DNA of 64,000 bases, taken from contig JADJWQ010000001.1 in NCBI GenBank assembly GCA_016716265.1, forward strand, positions 310,001 to 374,000. The letters run 5' to 3'. The notes beneath the pieces are model-generated. The model saw only the letters and a list, made by a program, of their open reading frames with translations, was not told the DNA's origin and did not search any database. Of the stretch, positions 56,749 through 64,000 are shown in pieces. The translations under genes and the position numbers were made by a program. The DNA is from Planctomycetota bacterium. Lineage in GTDB: Bacteria > Planctomycetota > UBA1135 > UBA2386. Each line of letters starts with the position of its first letter. The first letter of the stretch is position 1.

Positions 56749-57626
56749 CGTGCTACCTCGACGAGGAGCGACAGATCGAGCGCCGGCACCGAGTGCGTCA
56801 GCGCCCCGACCGAGATGCGGTCGACGCCGCACTCCGCGAAGCGCCGCACCGTGTCGAGCGTCACGCCGCCCGAAACCTCGATCGACACCGAGCGGCCCAG
56901 CACCTGAGCGAGCGCGCGCAGCGACGCGACGACCGCCTGCAGCCCGGGACCCGGCGCGAAGTTGTCGAGCATCACGACGCCCGCACCTCCGCGCACGGCC
57001 GCGGCGGCCTCCTCCGGATCGCGCGCCTCGGCGATCACCACCGGGCTCGGCGCCGCATGCGTGCCCACCACCCGCGCGACGACCTGCTCGTAGCTCTCCG
57101 GCGCCGCGCAGGCGAAGTGGTTCTCCTTGAGCAGCACCTGGTCGTAGAGGCCCCGCCGGTGCGGCGTTCCCCCGCCGACCTCGACCGCGTACTTCTCGAG
57201 CTGCCGCAGACCGGGAGTCGTCTTGCGGGTCTCGAGGATGCGGGCACCGGTCCCGGCCACCGCGTCGACGTAGCGGCGCGTCATCGTCGCGATGCCGCAC
57301 AGCCGCTGCAGGAAGTTCAGCGCGGTGCGCTCGGCGGCCAGCATCGCCGCGGCATCCCCGTCGATGCGCAGCAGCTCGTCACCCGGAGCGACGCGCTCGC
57401 CGTCCCGGGTCATGCGCTCGATGCGCGCGTCGGCGTCGAGCGCCCGGAACGTCGCCTCGGCCACGTCGAGGCCCGCCACCGTGCCGTGACCCTTGGCGAC
57501 GATCCGCGCGCGCGCGCGCCGCGGGTGCAGCAGCGCGGCGCGCGTCGTGACGTCGCCGGACTCGCCGAGATCCTCAGCGAGTGCGCGCCGCACGCGATCC
57601 TCGACGAGGTCTTCGGTCAGCAGCAT
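56745..57626 (-). CDS. nadC: Nicotinate-nucleotide pyrophosphorylase (quinolinate phosphoribosyltransferase)
   Basis: 293 residues. EDLGESGDVTT near the N-terminus, NFLQRLCGIAT, ETRKTTPGLRQLEKYAV, and HRRGLYDQVLLKENH are hallmark NadC motifs binding quinolinate and PRPP. EVSGGVTLD forms the phosphate loop. It makes nicotinate mononucleotide for NAD. TAACCT at 57635-57640 (minus strand) lies eight bases before the ATG and is the likely promoter of the nadC-rsbW-vanZ unit. Confidence 0.96.
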   Translation of the reverse strand: MLLTEDLVEDRVRRALAEDLGESGDVTTRAALLHPRRARARIVAKGHGTVAGLDVAEATFRALDADARIERMTRDGERVAPGDELLRIDGDAAAMLAAERTALNFLQRLCGIATMTRRYVDAVAGTGARILETRKTTPGLRQLEKYAVEVGGGTPHRRGLYDQVLLKENHFACAAPESYEQVVARVVGTHAAPSPVVIAEARDPEEAAAAVRGGAGVVMLDNFAPGPGLQAVVASLRALAQVLGRSVSIEVSGGVTLDTVRRFAECGVDRISVGALTHSVPALDLSLLVEVAR

Positions 57627-57634
57627 CCCGCGGG

Positions 57635-57640
57635 AGGTTA
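57635..57640 (-). promoter_or_regulatory. Putative -10 element (TAACCT), leaderless nadC start
   Basis: TAACCT on the minus strand, eight bases before the nadC ATG at 57626. Confidence 0.4.
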
Positions 57641-57678
57641 CCAGAACGGGGCAGGGCTCCGAAACCGTGCGCCGGCGG

Positions 57679-58047
57679 TCAGTTCGGCGACTCCGCCGCC
57701 TCGAAGCAGAGATCCGGCAACAGCGCGGCGACCGACTTCGGACCGAGCCCCGGCACCGCCGTCAGATCGTCCGCGGAACGGAAGCGCCCGTGGCGGACGC
57801 GGTGGAGCACGATCGCGCGCGCGCGCTCCTCGCCGATCCCGGGGAGGAGTCCGAGTTCGGCCACCGACGCGGTGCTCGGGTCGAGCCGGATCGGCACCCA
57901 GGGCGGGGGACCGGCGGCGGGACGCGCGAGCCCCGCCGCGAGCGCGTGGATCGCGGCGGCACAGCTCCAGACCACGAACAGCGCGCGGAGCGGTTCGCGC
58001 CGCAAGGCGCGAGCGCGCGCCGAGGCATCGCTCGTCGCATCGACCAT
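57679..58047 (-). CDS. Small membrane protein with helix-hairpin-helix (ComEA-like) domain
   Basis: 122 residues. One hydrophobic segment (about 20-42, LRALFVVWSCAAAIHALAAG) precedes a paired HhH module of the ComEA type: LDPSTASVAELGLLPGIGEERARAIVLHR (positions about 55-83) and FRSADDLTAVPGLGPKSVAALLPDL. Such proteins bind DNA at the cell surface during uptake. No other competence gene is nearby. The ATG at 58047 was preferred over an earlier start inside the repeat region. Confidence 0.83.
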   Translation of the reverse strand: MVDATSDASARARALRREPLRALFVVWSCAAAIHALAAGLARPAAGPPPWVPIRLDPSTASVAELGLLPGIGEERARAIVLHRVRHGRFRSADDLTAVPGLGPKSVAALLPDLCFEAAESPN

Positions 58048-58102
58048 CAACTCGAAGGTCACGCACGGACCCGATCGGTGCCGGATTCCGCGGGTTCCCG
58101 TT

Positions 58103-58162
58103 GCACTCGTCACGGGCGCACTCGTCACCGGCGCACTCGTCACCGGTGCACTCGACGTCAGG
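58103..58162. repeat. 15-bp tandem repeat at a gene 3' end
   Basis: Units GCACTCGTCACCGGC at 58103, 58118 and 58133, with a diverged fourth at 58148. The fourth copy contains the stop of the minus-strand gene that ends at 58158, so the repeat array grew outward from the gene's last bases. In mRNA sense each unit carries TGA in the frame of that gene. Confidence 0.8.
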
Positions 58163-59138
58163 ACCGGGCGGACGCGGCGCGCCGGGTCGGCGCCTCGACC
58201 AGCTCGTCGAGCGACACCTCCAGGTCGCCTGCGGGTCGCTGGCGCGCCCCGACGAACTCGCGCGGGCCGGCCGCGCCTGCACGGCGCGCGGGCTCCGTGG
58301 CGGTGCGCGCCGCGGCACCGTCCAACCCGGCCGATCGGCCGGCAACGTGCGCGCGAGGCTGTGCCGATGCGGGATCTCCGACCAGCAGGAAGTGGCGCGC
58401 AGCACGATCGAACACGTCGGCGACATCCGCGTCACCGCGCAGCTCGCGGAACCCGTCGCTGCCGACCGGCCGCGCCTCGACCGTGCGCCCGTTCCGCCGC
58501 AGCTCCAGCAGCGGACCACGGGAGCCGCTGAAGTAGCGGGTGTAGCGGTCGCCGACGGCGGTCAGCTCGGGATCGAGACGCCCGAGCAGATCGACGAGGC
58601 GCGCGACCTGCTCGCGACCGTCGTACGCATCACGTTCGTCTTGGGGTGACAGGCCAGCGGGCAACGCGGCCGGTGCGGCGGGCTCGCCGTCGAGCACCGG
58701 CACGATGCCGAGCCGCCGCTCGCCGCCGATCTCGAAGGGCTCGAGCCGGAGCACCGTGATGCGCCGGTCGTCCAGCTCGCGGAGCCGCCGCAGCGACGAC
58801 TCCGACAGATCGAAACCGAGCACCAGCGCCCGCACACGGCCGTCGACGCGCGCGCCGACCTCCTGCAGCAGGCCGGCGAGCGCGGCACCGCTGGCGTCGA
58901 ACCACGCGAGCGCCTCACCGACGTTGCCCGGCACCGGACGATCGTCGCCCGGCTGGGCGAGGAACACGAAGACCGGCACACCGGCCGCGTCGACGGCGAG
59001 CCGGTCGACCAGAGCCCCGCTGCCGACGCGCAGCCCGGACGCGCAGCAGCGCAGCCCACCCTCCACGTCGCCGAGGTGTCGATCCGCGACGTCGGACAAC
59101 GCGTCCGCCGTGCGCGGCGTGATGGGACCGTAGATCAT
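58158..59138 (-). CDS. Conserved-looking protein of unknown function
   Basis: 326 residues. The N-terminal region ALSDVADRHLGDVEGGLRCC then LVDRLAVDAAGVPVFVFLA resembles the E...D-x(n)-V-x-V core of PD-(D/E)XK nucleases, but the ExK lysine is not evident. The middle part (LRRLRELDDRRITVLRLEPFEI) is typical of DNA-repair-associated endonuclease-like proteins. The C-terminus is a low-complexity Arg/Ala region. GAGGAATCCACGCG before the ATG at 59138 is a good ribosome-binding site. Assignment as nuclease-like is weak. Confidence 0.6.
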   Translation of the reverse strand: MIYGPITPRTADALSDVADRHLGDVEGGLRCCASGLRVGSGALVDRLAVDAAGVPVFVFLAQPGDDRPVPGNVGEALAWFDASGAALAGLLQEVGARVDGRVRALVLGFDLSESSLRRLRELDDRRITVLRLEPFEIGGERRLGIVPVLDGEPAAPAALPAGLSPQDERDAYDGREQVARLVDLLGRLDPELTAVGDRYTRYFSGSRGPLLELRRNGRTVEARPVGSDGFRELRGDADVADVFDRAARHFLLVGDPASAQPRAHVAGRSAGLDGAAARTATEPARRAGAAGPREFVGARQRPAGDLEVSLDELVEAPTRRAASARS

Positions 59139-59247
59139 CGCGTGGATTCCTCGAGGGCCGCCCGCCCTGTGACTTCGCGACGCCCGGATTGTCGTCACGT
59201 CACCCGCCCCATGGCAAGCGGCTTTCCGTGATCGCGAGCACCCGGAG

Positions 59248-59829
59248 TCAACCGCGCAGATCGGGTGCGCGCCGCTCCTCGAGCCGCGTCAATGCGACGG
59301 CGACGGCATCAGCGACGTCGGCAGGCCCGTCGATCGCGGCGATGCCGAGGGCGTGGGCGGCCATCCGTGCGACCGCGGACTTGTCGGCAGCGCCCGACCC
59401 GGTCACGGAGCGCTTGATCCGCGCCGGCGGGTATTGGTGCACGGCGAGCCCACGCCGGTACGCGGTCGCGAGCACCACCCCACGCGCCTCGCCGATGCGC
59501 AGCGCCGCCTGCACGCTCTTGCCGCCGAACGCCTCCTCGAGCGCGATCTCGTCGGGACGACACTCGTCGAGGATCGCCTCGAACGCATCGGCGAGCTGCG
59601 CGAGCCGGACGCCGACCGCAGCGCGCCGGCCGAGCCGGATCGCGCGCGCGAGCACGAGGCGCGCCGCGAGCGCGCCGGTCGCGCCCCGGCGCACGACGTT
59701 GCTCGCGCGCAACGCGAGCGGGCGCGGACCCGCGGGTCGCACCGCGTCCGCGTCCGGAAGATCGACCTCCAGACACGCGCAGCCCGCGACCACCGTGCCC
59801 GGGTCGATACCGAGGATCCTGACCGCCAC
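59248..59829 (-). CDS. ruvC: Holliday-junction endonuclease RuvC
   Basis: 193 residues. RNase-H-like fold with Asp9 in GIDPG, Glu in IALEEAFGGKSVQAALRIG, and the last acidic pair in DVADAVAVAL. It cuts Holliday junctions with RuvAB. It starts with GTG at 59829. A minus-strand TAACAT (59836-59841) six bases upstream is the likely -10, so the mRNA is probably leaderless. It is divergent from ispD. ruvA and ruvB are not adjacent. Confidence 0.93.
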   Translation of the reverse strand: MAVRILGIDPGTVVAGCACLEVDLPDADAVRPAGPRPLALRASNVVRRGATGALAARLVLARAIRLGRRAAVGVRLAQLADAFEAILDECRPDEIALEEAFGGKSVQAALRIGEARGVVLATAYRRGLAVHQYPPARIKRSVTGSGAADKSAVARMAAHALGIAAIDGPADVADAVAVALTRLEERRAPDLRG

Positions 59830-59835
59830 GCCCGG

Positions 59836-59870
59836 ATGTTAGCGCCCGAGGCGCACCGTGCGGGTAGGCT
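59836..59870. promoter_or_regulatory. Compact divergent promoters of ruvC and ispD
   Basis: Only 48 bases separate the two start codons. On the minus strand TAACAT (59836-59841) lies six bases before the ruvC GTG. On the plus strand TAGGCT (59865-59870) lies seven bases before the ispD GTG. The -35 regions must overlap, so the two genes may compete for polymerase. Confidence 0.45.
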
Positions 59871-59877
59871 CGGGCAC

Positions 59878-60573
59878 GTGAACGTGTCGATGCTGTTGCT
59901 GGCGTCGGGTCGCGGCGAGCGGCTCGGTGGCGACATCCCGAAGGCCTACGTCCCCTGCCGCGGTGCCTCGCTCGTCGCGCGGAGCCTCGCGCGGCTGACG
60001 CGCATCGCGGAGCACCGCGAGATCGTGCTGGCGATCAACCCGGCGGACCGCGCGACCCACCTGCCGCCGCTCGCGGCCGCGCTCGACGAATACGGGCCGG
60101 TCGTCGTCGTCGACGGCGGCGCGACCCGACAGGAGTCGATGCGGCGGGCGTTCGCCGCCTCCCACCCACGCGCGGACGTCATCCTGGTCCACGACGCCGC
60201 GCGGCCATTCTTCCCGATCGAGGCTGCGAAGCGCGCGGTGGCCGCGGCCTACGAGGTCGGCGCCGCGCTGCTCGCGATGCCGGTGCCCGACACCCTGAAG
60301 CGCTGCAATGCCGACGGCCACGTGCTGGAGACCGTCGACCGCGCCGGTGTGTGGCTCGCCCAGACTCCGCAGGTGATCCGCCGCGACCGGCTGATCGAGG
60401 CACTCGCCCGCGCCGACGCCGACGGTTTCGAGGGCACCGACGACGTCTCGCTGTGCGAGCACGCCGGCCAGCCGGTCGTCGTCGTCGAGGGCAGCCGGAC
60501 CAATCTCAAGATCACGACGCCCGCCGACCTGCGGCTCGCCGAGCTGATCGCGGCCGCGGAGGACGGCGCGTGA
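59878..60573 (+). CDS. ispD: 2-C-methyl-D-erythritol 4-phosphate cytidylyltransferase
   Basis: 231 residues. Nucleotide-binding LLLASGRGERLGGDIPKAYV, GGATRQESMRRAF, and VHDAARPFF are the IspD signatures. TDDVSL and the C-terminal NLKITTPADLRLAE complete the fold. It forms CDP-ME in the MEP isoprenoid pathway. Start is the GTG at 59878, seven bases after a TAGGCT -10; an in-frame ATG at 59890 is less likely. It is coupled to ispF by a GTGA overlap. Confidence 0.95.
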   Translation: MNVSMLLLASGRGERLGGDIPKAYVPCRGASLVARSLARLTRIAEHREIVLAINPADRATHLPPLAAALDEYGPVVVVDGGATRQESMRRAFAASHPRADVILVHDAARPFFPIEAAKRAVAAAYEVGAALLAMPVPDTLKRCNADGHVLETVDRAGVWLAQTPQVIRRDRLIEALARADADGFEGTDDVSLCEHAGQPVVVVEGSRTNLKITTPADLRLAELIAAAEDGA

Positions 60574-61058
60574 GTGTCCCGCGGATCGGCCTCGGCATCG
60601 ACGTCCACCGCCTCGGCCCCGGCCGCCGCTGCGTGCTCGGTGGCCTCGAGTTCGACTGCCCGGTCGGGCCGCTCGGCCACAGCGACGGCGACGCGCTGCT
60701 GCACGCGGTCTGCGACGCCGTGCTCGGCGCCGCCGGGCTCGACGACCTCGGCTCGCTGTTCCCCGACCGCGACCCCGCCAATGCGGACCGCGACTCGACC
60801 GAGTTCTGCGCCGACGCGCTGCGCCGGGTCCGCGCCGCCGGCCTGCGCGTCGCATCGCTCGACGTCGTCGTCGAGTGCGACCTGCCGAAGCTCGCACCGC
60901 GGCGCCCGGAGCTCCGCGCGCGCCTCGCCGAGCTGTTCGGGCTCGCCGCGTCCCACGTGAACGTCAAGGGCAAGACCGGCGAGCGGGTCGGCCCGATCGG
61001 CCGCGGCGAGGCCGTCCGCGCGACCGCGGTCGCGCTGCTGGTCGACGCCGCGGACTGA
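60570..61058 (+). CDS. ispF: 2-C-methyl-D-erythritol 2,4-cyclodiphosphate synthase
   Basis: 162 residues. GIDVHRL (zinc ligands Asp and His), GHSDGDALLHAVCDAVLGA, FPDRDPANADRDS, and the C-terminal NVKGKTGERVGPIGRGE are all diagnostic. It cyclises CDP-ME-2-phosphate. It starts with GTG at 60570 overlapping ispD. Confidence 0.96.
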   Translation: MSVPRIGLGIDVHRLGPGRRCVLGGLEFDCPVGPLGHSDGDALLHAVCDAVLGAAGLDDLGSLFPDRDPANADRDSTEFCADALRRVRAAGLRVASLDVVVECDLPKLAPRRPELRARLAELFGLAASHVNVKGKTGERVGPIGRGEAVRATAVALLVDAAD

Positions 61059-61073
61059 CGCGCGCACGGCGGG

Positions 61074-63017
61074 TCAGCGCACCTCCTGCAACTCGACCAT
61101 CCGCGCGTAGAGCCCGCCGAGGGCCGTCAGCTCGGCGTGCGTGCCCCGCTCGACGATGCGCCCGCGGTCGAACACGAGGATCAGGTCGGCGCCGCGGATC
61201 GTCGACAGCCGGTGCGCGATGACGAACGAGGTGCGGCCGCGCATCAGCTCGTTGAGCGCGCGCTGCACGGCCTCCTCGCTCTCGGAGTCCAATGCGGAGG
61301 TCGCCTCGTCGAGGAACAGGATCGCCGGATCGCGCACGATCGCCCGCGCGACGGTGATCCGCTGCATCTGCCCACCCGACAGGTTGCTGCCGCGCTCCCC
61401 GCACAGCGTCTCGTAGCCCTTCGGCAACGTCAGCACGAAGTCGTGGATCTGCGCGAGCGTCGCCGCCTGCACGACGTCGTCCATCGTCGCGCCGGGGCGG
61501 CCGCACGCGATGTTCTCGCGGATCGTCGCGTTGAACAGGAACGGCTGCTGGGCGACCATCGCGATGTGCCGGCGGAACGACGCGAGCTCCAGCTCGCGCA
61601 GGTCCTGGCCGTCGATCAGGATCCGCCCCGCGGTCGGGTCGTGGAAGCGCGCGACCAGATCGAGGCAGGTCGACTTGCCGGCTCCCGACGGCCCGACCAG
61701 CGCGACCGTCGTGCCGGGCTCGACCGCGAACGAGCAGTCGCGCAGCACCGGATCCTCGCCGTATGCGAACGACACCGACTGCAGCTCGACGCGACCGGTG
61801 ACCACCTCGATCGGCCGCCCGCCGCGGTGCCCGTCGTCGAAGTCCTCGCGCAGGATCGACTCCACGCCGTCGAGCGCGCCGAGCGACTCCATCGCCTGGT
61901 TGTAGACCCGCGCCAGCCGCTTGACGTGCTGGTAGGTCGTCGAGATCGGCAGCAGCACCATGCTGATCGTGCCGATGTCGTAGCGGCCGACGAGCATCAG
62001 CCAGCCGATCATCACCACGATGCCGGCGAACGCGAGCTGGTAGGTGATGAACACGGTCGCCTGCGAACGCCCCTTCGCCTGCAGCATGCGCCGCGTGCGG
62101 TGCAGATACTCCGCATTGCTGCTGCTGAAATCGCGCAGGCGCTCCTCCTCGAGCTGGAACGCCTTGACGACCTTGATGCCCGACAGCATCTGGTTCATCG
62201 ACTCGGTGGAGTCGCCCATCGCCGCGAGGCTGCCGCGCGACCGCCGGTGGACCTTGCGCCCGAGCCGGATCATCGGCAGTGCCATCAGCGGAATCGCCGG
62301 CAGGAACAGCACGAGTGCCCACGGCGTGAACGACCCGACGATGATCACGTTGCCGAGCACCATCAGCGGATCGACGACGACGTGGTCGGACATCAGCGTG
62401 AACGACCGGCTCAGCACCATCGTGTCGTTCGTCAGCCGCGAGATCAGCTCGCCCATACGGCGCCGCCCGAAGAAGCGCAGCGGCAGCCGCAGGATGTGCG
62501 CGGCGAGCTCGTCCCGCAGCTCGACGACGATCTTGGACGCGAAGTAGCGGCTCAACAGCGTCGACAGGTAGATCGCCACCCCGCCGAGCAGGCCGAGGCC
62601 GGCGGCGACCACCGCGCAGGCGAGCACCACCGCCTTGCCGTCGGCATTGCCGGAGAACTCGATCCCCAGCAGGTCGCGCAGCCAGATCGCGAAGTCCATG
62701 AAGCCGCGCGTCAGCTGCTGGCCGAGGTCGGAGCCGACGGCGGGGACCAGACGGTGCGTCGGGTCCGCGACGGGCGCGGCCGGCGCGCCGCTCGCCGACT
62801 GCGGAGCGATCGCGTCGAACAGCGGCTTGATCAGCAGGAACGGCGCCTTCGTGAAGAACGCCTCCAGCGACGCCGTGGCGAGCATCGCGGCGAACAGGCC
62901 GCGATTGCGCCGGATGCCGCGCCCGATCAACGCGAAGAAGTCGCGCAGCGTCACGCCGCGTTCGGGTTCGGCACCCGGGGCGGCGGGCGGGCCTGGATTC
63001 GCCTGGGCGTCCGTCAT
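61074..63017 (-). CDS. MsbA-like ABC exporter (fused membrane and ATPase domains)
   Basis: 647 residues. A type IV exporter membrane domain with six helices (about 45-370), including GELISRLTNDTMVLSRSF and MGDSTESMNQMLSGIKVVKAF, precedes the ATPase: Walker A VGPSGAGKST, Q-loop VAQQPFLFNATIRENI, signature NLSGGQMQR, Walker B ILFLDEATSALD and H-loop IAHRLSTI. An N-terminal insert of about 60 residues between helices 1 and 2 is Ala/Pro-rich. It probably flips lipid A or other lipids as a homodimer. The ATG at 63017 is preferred to a GTG at 63026. Confidence 0.92.
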   Translation of the reverse strand: MTDAQANPGPPAAPGAEPERGVTLRDFFALIGRGIRRNRGLFAAMLATASLEAFFTKAPFLLIKPLFDAIAPQSASGAPAAPVADPTHRLVPAVGSDLGQQLTRGFMDFAIWLRDLLGIEFSGNADGKAVVLACAVVAAGLGLLGGVAIYLSTLLSRYFASKIVVELRDELAAHILRLPLRFFGRRRMGELISRLTNDTMVLSRSFTLMSDHVVVDPLMVLGNVIIVGSFTPWALVLFLPAIPLMALPMIRLGRKVHRRSRGSLAAMGDSTESMNQMLSGIKVVKAFQLEEERLRDFSSSNAEYLHRTRRMLQAKGRSQATVFITYQLAFAGIVVMIGWLMLVGRYDIGTISMVLLPISTTYQHVKRLARVYNQAMESLGALDGVESILREDFDDGHRGGRPIEVVTGRVELQSVSFAYGEDPVLRDCSFAVEPGTTVALVGPSGAGKSTCLDLVARFHDPTAGRILIDGQDLRELELASFRRHIAMVAQQPFLFNATIRENIACGRPGATMDDVVQAATLAQIHDFVLTLPKGYETLCGERGSNLSGGQMQRITVARAIVRDPAILFLDEATSALDSESEEAVQRALNELMRGRTSFVIAHRLSTIRGADLILVFDRGRIVERGTHAELTALGGLYARMVELQEVR

Positions 63018-63090
63018 GCGCAGCACGATGCGCGCGGGCTGCCCGGCGGCGCAAGCGCGGATCGGTGCCGATCCGCGCCGGCGCGCTCCG

Positions 63091-64000
63091 TCACTTCACT
63101 TCCGCGCGGGCCATGACCTCGTTGGCCCAGTCGAGGAAGCGGTGGCTCACGTAGTCCTGCCGCACCAGCTCACGGGTGCGCTCGTCGGCGACCGACACGC
63201 GGGTGCGCGCCGGCGTGCGGCTGTTGACCCGCACGATGTAGTAGGCGTCGGTCGAGCGCAGCGGGCCGACGACACTGCCCGGCTGGGCGTCGTAGTAGAG
63301 GTAGCTGCCGACCGAGTAGCCGAGCAGCAGGTCGGTGAACTCGCTCTCGCGCAGCAGCTGGCGCAGCTGGTTCAGCGACTTCGAGCCGAGCCGCCCCTGC
63401 TCCTTGTCGGTCGTGTAGTACTGCCCGTACTCCGCCTTGACCTCGTCGAACTTGCGGCCCGACTCGATCTCTGCCATCGCCTTCTCGGCGCGCTGGCGGG
63501 CGCCGTCCATGCCACCGGGGATCCACGCACCGGTCTGCTGGCTGCGGCCGAGGATCTGGATCACGTCGACGTTGACCTGCCCGTCCGCGAAGAACGAACC
63601 GTACTGGTCGGCGTGGGCCTGCAGGTTGTCGTCGTTGATGTCCTTCTCGATCATCCGCTCGAAGCTGCGGATCAGGCGCCAGCGCTGCCGGAACGCCTCG
63701 AGGCTCGGGTAGCCCTTGAAGGCCGTCGCGATCACCTCGGTGTTGAACGGCGTGCCGTCGAACTGGGCGCGATACTCGTCGAACTCCTTGCGGAACTCCT
63801 CGTCCGACAGGTAGGCGCCGGCCTTGACCAGCTCCTGGCGCAGCGCCTCGCGGACGACCACCTCGGTCACCGCGCGCTCGAGGTCCTGCACGTAGACGCC
63901 GGCCTTGATCTCGTCGAACGCCGCGGCGGTCTCCAGCGTGCGGTCGTTGACCGCCAGGCAGAACTGCGCGTCGAGCCCGTCCGACGGGTAGCGGATGTCG
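63091..64000 (-). CDS. PpiC/SurA-like peptidyl-prolyl isomerase, C-terminal part (start beyond right edge)
   Basis: The frame stays open to the window edge, so the N-terminus (probably with a signal peptide) is missing; about 302 residues are visible. A helical SurA-N-like region contains LETAAAFDEIKAG, LSDEEFRKEFDEYRAQF and LEAFRQRWRLIRSFERM. A rotamase domain follows: SGRKFDEVKAEYGQYYTTDKEQGRLG, GSVVGPLRSTDAYYIVRVNSRTPA (only parts shown as blocks). It probably assists folding of periplasmic or outer-membrane proteins. It lies just upstream of the ABC exporter gene on the same strand. Confidence 0.83.
   Translation of the reverse strand, partial: DIRYPSDGLDAQFCLAVNDRTLETAAAFDEIKAGVYVQDLERAVTEVVVREALRQELVKAGAYLSDEEFRKEFDEYRAQFDGTPFNTEVIATAFKGYPSLEAFRQRWRLIRSFERMIEKDINDDNLQAHADQYGSFFADGQVNVDVIQILGRSQQTGAWIPGGMDGARQRAEKAMAEIESGRKFDEVKAEYGQYYTTDKEQGRLGSKSLNQLRQLLRESEFTDLLLGYSVGSYLYYDAQPGSVVGPLRSTDAYYIVRVNSRTPARTRVSVADERTRELVRQDYVSHRFLDWANEVMARAEVK

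Overview
The window is about 70% G+C, densely packed and rich in four-base start/stop overlaps (ATGA, GTGA). Hanks-type kinases (one fused to a formylglycine-enzyme-like domain), a sulfatase, many large secreted proteins of unknown function and a recurring C-terminal domain on those proteins suggest a Planctomycetota-type bacterium. That assignment is inference; there is no rRNA gene here. Almost every gene stops with TGA, two stop with TAG and none with TAA.

Layout. 1-8136: a partial kinase, a DPP-IV-type peptidase, a second kinase with a frameshift at its N-terminus, and a sulfatase. 8205-9836: two membrane proteins (DMT/EamA and Bax-inhibitor-1 type). 9998-10936: a thioredoxin-like gene interrupted by an in-frame TGA and followed by a strong bacterial SECIS-like hairpin, best read as a selenoprotein (Sec-Pro-Pro-Cys). 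11038-18791: an arginine operon, argR-argC-argB-argD-argF-argG-argH plus a short N-acetylglutamate synthase, headed by a promoter carrying two ARG-box-like palindromes. 18856-24489: a secreted repeat protein, a glutamate-synthase-like FMN protein and a secreted trypsin-like protease. 24768-27210: UspA, a membrane SGNH-like protein and D-aminoacyl-tRNA deacylase. 27219-28567: a likely protein-deglycation pair (fructosamine-kinase family plus low-molecular-weight phosphatase). 28776-43129: mostly secreted or envelope proteins, a HerA-like ATPase, an M28 peptidase, a gene frameshifted by a 25-bp duplication, and a second selenoprotein candidate (31692-32039) with its own SECIS-like hairpin. 43937-46868: alcohol dehydrogenase, alpha/beta hydrolase and aldo/keto reductase. 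46900-50539: ClpB and a CbpA-type J protein. 50726-59138: a secreted propeller-like protein, RNase D, eukaryote-like adenylosuccinate lyase, VanZ-like, RsbW-like, NadC, an HhH membrane protein and a protein of unknown function. 59248-64000: ruvC divergent from ispD-ispF, an MsbA-like ABC exporter and a partial PpiC/SurA-like foldase.

The main result is two independent selenoprotein genes that ordinary ORF calling splits or misses. Each has an in-frame TGA with coding character on both sides. Each has a perfect 8-bp hairpin whose small apical loop lies 20-24 nt after the TGA with a G in its first two bases. The Sec-decoding genes (selA, selB, selC, selD) are not in this window. Other points of note are a recurrent -10 element 6-9 nt before start codons (likely leaderless mRNAs), related period-15 tandem repeats at gene ends, and a C-terminal domain shared by five secreted proteins.
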